From Fimbriiglobus sp. (GTDB taxonomy: Bacteria > Planctomycetota > Planctomycetia > Gemmatales > Gemmataceae): 33,783 nucleotides of DNA. This document shows positions 30,746 through 33,783 of this stretch, piece after piece (within the stretch, counting starts at the first letter, position 1; every line of letters starts with the position of its first letter). The stretch spans positions 1-33,783 of the forward strand of contig JALHQU010000051.1 of the NCBI GenBank assembly GCA_022841795.1. Direction: 5' to 3'. The notes under the pieces are model-generated. The model was not told the DNA's origin. It saw only the letters and a program-made list of their open reading frames with translations, and ran no database searches. The position numbers and the translations under genes are program-made.

Positions 30746-31723
30746 TTACCGGAACCCGCCGGCGCACCCGATCACCACCACCGCGAACAGCAGCATCAGC
30801 ACCGGCACGCCGAACACCAGGAAGTACGTGCCGAACCCCTTCTTCGGCAGCGTGCCGGCCCGCTTCTTCTTCACCCACCCCCGCCACGCCTCCGGCCGGT
30901 TCACGTCCCGCCGCAGGCCGGCCCAGCGGGTGTCCAGGGTGGCCACCCGCCCTTCGTCCCGGCTCATGCCGGCCAGCCGCCAGTACCACATAACGAACGC
31001 CAGCAGCCCGCCGAGGGCGGCGAACGCCAGCACTGTGAGAAGCGACCGGCTGATCCAGTTCAGCATCCATATCCCCGGCCCCAGCCGCGACCACGGGCTG
31101 TCGTGGACGGTGATCGGGAAGTCGCGGCGGAAGTCCACCTTCAGCTCCGTCACCAGCAGCCACAGCACCTGCCCGGCGACGACGAACGCGGCGGCGCGGG
31201 CGAACAGCTTCCACAGCTCCGGGTCGGCGATCGGCTCGGCCGGCCGCACCGTCGCCTTCGCCCCCGGCTTGACGAACTGCGGCGGCGCCTCGAACGGCAG
31301 CCCAACGTGGGCGGCGGACAGGTAGCGGTACAGGCCGATCAGGTGGACGAGAGCTGCGGCCACGAACAGCAGGTCGGCCAGGGCGAAGTGGCTGCCCGGG
31401 ATCATGCTGAAGCCGGCCGGGCCGGCGTCCACGAACGGCAGGCCGAGCGGGAACCGCAGGCTGTACGCCGACACCACCACGAACAGCACCGGGGCGGACG
31501 CCCAGCGGAACAGGATGCCGCACACGCCGATGACCAGCACCGCCCCGGCGCCGAACGCCGAGAAGTAGAACAGGTACAGCAGGGTGGCGGACGCCAGTAG
31601 CCCGCCGGCGGCCACCAGCGCGTAGGTGCGGGCGGCCGGGTTGCGGACGGCGTCCACGAACGGGAAGTCGGACGGCTTCCTCGGCTCGGCGGCGGGCGGC
31701 GGGCTGGCGGGGGCGGAACTCAT
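30746..31723 (-). CDS. Multi-pass membrane protein next to a DUF58 gene
   Basis: This 325-aa protein starts at 31723, overlapping the DUF58 stop by ATGA, so translation is coupled. Several hydrophobic segments are seen: about 35-55, 60-80, 100-120 (FALADLLFVAAALVHLIGLY), 175-195 (AAAFVVAGQVLWLLV), 225-250 (LLTVLAFAALGGLLAFVMWYW) and 300-322 (YFLVFGVPVLMLLFAVVVIG). Between helices the loops are polar and Pro-rich (PPQFVKPGAKATV). The identity is not recognised; the position after DUF58 is like that of membrane or transglutaminase partners in MoxR-DUF58 operons of other bacteria, so a similar complex is possible. Confidence 0.72.
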   Translation of the reverse strand: MSSAPASPPPAAEPRKPSDFPFVDAVRNPAARTYALVAAGGLLASATLLYLFYFSAFGAGAVLVIGVCGILFRWASAPVLFVVVSAYSLRFPLGLPFVDAGPAGFSMIPGSHFALADLLFVAAALVHLIGLYRYLSAAHVGLPFEAPPQFVKPGAKATVRPAEPIADPELWKLFARAAAFVVAGQVLWLLVTELKVDFRRDFPITVHDSPWSRLGPGIWMLNWISRSLLTVLAFAALGGLLAFVMWYWRLAGMSRDEGRVATLDTRWAGLRRDVNRPEAWRGWVKKKRAGTLPKKGFGTYFLVFGVPVLMLLFAVVVIGCAGGFR

Positions 31724-33678
31724 CGGCGGATCCTCCCGCCGCGGAGTTGCTCCAGCCGCTGGAGCACCAGCGCCACCGGGTCGTCCTGGTTGAACCGGAT
31801 GACCGACGCCCCGGCCCGCACCAGAGCGGTCCGCACCGTGTCGAACTTGCGGTGGTAGTCGGCCACCAGCGCGTCCTCGATCAGCCGGCCGATGGACACC
31901 TTCCGCCGCTTGCCGTCCTGCCGCTCGGCCCGCCGGTCCCGCGGCGGGGGCATGTCGTCCGGCCACGGCAGCAGCACCAGCACCTGGTGGTGCCGGCCGC
32001 ACGCCGCCCGCACCGCCCGCAGCAGCGGGTCCAGGTCGGCGGCCAGTTCCACCACGTCGGCCAGCACCACGTACAGTTCGTTGTCGCGGGCCACCCCGAC
32101 CGACCGCACCAGGGCGTTCGCCAGCACCGCCAGCTTCGCCTCCCCGCGGAAGCGGTATTTGCCGGCCGCGTCGTACAGGGCGATCGGCGGCAGGGTGTGG
32201 TGGGCGGCCAGGAAGCGGTTGGCGCGGGCGACGAAGAAGTCGTCGTCGTGGATGTACCGCTCGACCGCCGCCGGGGTGTCCGAATCCAGGCCGGCGAACA
32301 CGGCGGCTAACTGCTTCCGCACGGCCAGGTCCTTCGCCCGCTTGCCGAAGAACCCGCGGACGCCGAACAGCAGCCAGAACCACGCGGTCATGGCGATCGG
32401 CAGGAACAGGATGGCCAGTCCGAGCGGGATGAACACGAGCAGGTCGGACGGGTGCCGCGGGCGGACGATGTTGCGGGTGATCTCCACCACCCAGTTGAAC
32501 CCGCCGCCGAAGAACACGAACAGGTACCACAGGGCCGGCAGCAGCAGCAGCCACCGCGCCCGCGAGTCCATCAGCGGCAGCCAGAACAGGCCGAACGGCC
32601 GCGAGTTCACCCGCTTCTCCAGCAGCTCCGGGTACTGCTCGACGGCCAGCGAGTAGGCATACGTTTGGAGGGCGGCCGGGTCGGTGCTGCCCACCTCCGG
32701 CTGGCGGCCGGCGGTCTCGGCGAACGTGCGGAGCATCTGCATGCCGTGGATGCGGGTGCGGGCCGGTTTCGTCACCGCCGCCGCCTTCTCGTCGAACACG
32801 GTCAGCCCGACGATGTCGCGGGTGGCCGCCGCCGCCTGCGCCACCGCCGCCCCGATGCCCGCCGCCCGCGCCAGGTTGGTGTTCCCCGGGTCGCCCAGTC
32901 GCATGCCGTTGGACGCATCCAGGAACAGCACGCACCGCACCGGCACGTCGTTCTCGTACTCCTTGGTGATGAGCACCTCCCGCCGGGCGGACGCCTTCCA
33001 GGCGATCATCTTCGGCGGGTCGCCGGGGATGTACTCCCGCAGGTCGTGCAATTCGGTGCCGCCGCCGGCCCGCCGCAGCCGGTGGATGCCGGGCGGGGGC
33101 AGGGCGTTCTGCCGCTTCACCGCCCGCCGGCTGGTCTCGTCGTCGGCCAGCATCGGCAGCACCAGGTACTCGGTCGGCAGTCGCAGGAAGATGCGGCGGT
33201 AGAACAGCCCGCACAGGTCGGCGATCCGTAGTTCCACCCCCTCGAACCGCAGCACGCCGGGGGCGACCGGGTGGACGGTGTACTCCAGCGTCATCGGCTT
33301 GTCGGCCGAGATGCCGCCGACCGCCCGGCGGGAGCCGCTCATCACCAGTTGGCCGGCCGGCAGCTTGTCGGCGACGGCGACGAACGGCAGCCGCCACGCC
33401 CCCGGCTTGAGGGCGATCGTGACGCGGACCACCCCGTCCAGCTTGGCCCACAGGTTCGGCTGCTCGCGGCCGCCCTGGAGGATGTGCCGCTCGACGCTGA
33501 TCCGCCCGGCGGCGGCGTTGGCGCGGGCCAAGAACAGCCCCCACTCGAACAGGAACCAGAGCAGCAGCGACAGCGCGAGGATGGCCGTCGCCGGGGCTTG
33601 ATGGGATAGCGCCGGCACCGCCCAGAAGGCGACCGCCCCGACGCCGAGCAGGAACCAGAAACCGCGGGCGGTGATCAT
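31720..33678 (-). CDS. DUF58 protein with a membrane-segment insertion
   Basis: This 652-aa protein has two N-terminal transmembrane helices (about 7-24 and 31-50) and a beta-rich region. The DUF58 signature is at about 212-244 (LREYIPGDPPKMIAWKASARREVLITKEYEND). The VWA-like domain starts at about 248 (VRCVLFLDASNGM, D254-A-S-N-G258), a degenerate MIDAS that lacks the second serine. It is interrupted at about 325-530 by an insertion with two more hydrophobic stretches (about 375-393, LLLLPALWYLFVFFGGGF; about 412-438, DLLVFIPLGLAILFLPIAM), then resumes (NELYVVLADVVELAADLD). Such proteins usually work with MoxR AAA+ ATPases; the MoxR gene is not visible here. The gene is coupled to 30746. Confidence 0.88.
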   Translation of the reverse strand: MITARGFWFLLGVGAVAFWAVPALSHQAPATAILALSLLLWFLFEWGLFLARANAAAGRISVERHILQGGREQPNLWAKLDGVVRVTIALKPGAWRLPFVAVADKLPAGQLVMSGSRRAVGGISADKPMTLEYTVHPVAPGVLRFEGVELRIADLCGLFYRRIFLRLPTEYLVLPMLADDETSRRAVKRQNALPPPGIHRLRRAGGGTELHDLREYIPGDPPKMIAWKASARREVLITKEYENDVPVRCVLFLDASNGMRLGDPGNTNLARAAGIGAAVAQAAAATRDIVGLTVFDEKAAAVTKPARTRIHGMQMLRTFAETAGRQPEVGSTDPAALQTYAYSLAVEQYPELLEKRVNSRPFGLFWLPLMDSRARWLLLLPALWYLFVFFGGGFNWVVEITRNIVRPRHPSDLLVFIPLGLAILFLPIAMTAWFWLLFGVRGFFGKRAKDLAVRKQLAAVFAGLDSDTPAAVERYIHDDDFFVARANRFLAAHHTLPPIALYDAAGKYRFRGEAKLAVLANALVRSVGVARDNELYVVLADVVELAADLDPLLRAVRAACGRHHQVLVLLPWPDDMPPPRDRRAERQDGKRRKVSIGRLIEDALVADYHRKFDTVRTALVRAGASVIRFNQDDPVALVLQRLEQLRGGRIRR

Positions 33679-33701
33679 GAAATGGTGTTCGGGGCGGGTG
33701 G

Positions 33702-33737
33702 TCTTCGCCGCGGCCAGTGGGAGCGGCTACCGCTCCC
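33702..33737. repeat. Half of palindrome family F
   Basis: This is one arm of the family F palindrome (TCTTCGCCGCGGCCAGTGGG) followed by a short inner stem (GGGAGCGG, CTAC, CGCTCCC). The partner arm found at 21843-21866 is missing. The stop codon of the next leftward gene is inside it. Confidence 0.7.
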
Positions 33738-33783
33738 CCAGGTGGCGGCGCAGACGGGGCAAAAAGTCGGGTTCCAGCACCGT
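33727..33783 (-). CDS. C-terminal end of a gene leaving the window (partial)
   Basis: On the minus strand the last codons read TVLEPDFLPRLRRHLGER, then TAG (33727-33729), whose stop lies inside a half palindrome of family F. It is in the same direction as the DUF58 gene and would be directly upstream of it. Only 18 residues are visible, so its identity cannot be stated, and the frame itself is an inference from lack of an earlier stop. Confidence 0.4.
   Translation of the reverse strand, partial: TVLEPDFLPRLRRHLGER

Noticed and set aside
30746-33544. A 932-codon open frame covering both the DUF58 gene and the following membrane gene
   Set aside because: Only its last 325 codons look like a real protein; the first part is a shifted frame of the DUF58 gene. 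The real start is the ATGA overlap at 31723.

Overview
The window looks like a chromosomal segment of a planctomycete, most likely a member of the Gemmataceae. It is very GC-rich, with strong G/C preference at third codon positions. It carries a secreted sulfatase, a secreted beta-propeller/phosphoesterase fusion, a YfbK-type VWA lipoprotein, a Uma2-type nuclease, an ECF sigma/anti-sigma pair and many short secreted proteins of no recognised family. The taxonomic call is inference from gene content and composition. No 16S, tRNA, phage, IS transposase or CRISPR array was seen.

Layout. 1-177: poly-G run and small hairpins. 178-777: a secreted protein. 868-2409: a leftward pstB-phoB phosphate unit with an 11-bp-periodic Pho-box-like repeat upstream. 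2590-3378: a metallo-beta-lactamase-fold hydrolase. 3394-5203: a Uma2 nuclease and a short Rho factor. 5355-5846: a small membrane protein. 5968-8896: a ferrous-iron operon feoA-feoA-feoB plus a FeoB-associated Cys-rich peptide, with a promoter and a Fur-like palindrome. 8959-11898: ECF sigma, anti-sigma and a secreted protein, leftward. 12260-14047: an FHA-GAF-PP2C phosphatase. 14197-14529: clpS. 14810-15523: an RluA-type pseudouridine synthase. 15822-16148: a small membrane protein with a clear intrinsic terminator. 16349-18061: VWA lipoprotein. 18113-19057: ROK kinase. 19148-23414: divergent propeller/phosphoesterase and sulfatase. 23645-24175: a Mesh1-like alarmone hydrolase. 24354-26845: a tandem pair of secreted CxxC proteins. 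26915-28813: secreted alpha/beta hydrolase. 29071-30284: tandem exported cyclophilins. 30288-33783: membrane proteins and a DUF58 protein running off the edge.

The most striking feature is not a gene. About eighteen gene boundaries carry long, near-perfect palindromes with arms of roughly 18-32 bp. They fall into at least ten sequence families, and five families recur inside this window. They occur in convergent, tandem and divergent gaps and lack T-tracts, so they are not ordinary terminators. In six cases the stop codon of a flanking gene lies inside the palindrome arm, and in several more it lies within a few bases of it. One palindrome contains another of a different family in its loop. 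These look like non-autonomous mobile palindromes that dock at gene ends and can supply the stop codon. The families, the nesting and the stop-codon pattern are the main candidates for an undescribed system here.

Other points of interest are: a DUF58 protein whose VWA-like domain is split by a membrane insertion; a ROK kinase without the zinc cysteines, in a patch of atypical composition; a ClpS lacking the usual pocket histidine; an MBL enzyme with HADADH in place of HxHxDH; and an alpha/beta hydrolase with a C-terminal half of visibly lower GC.
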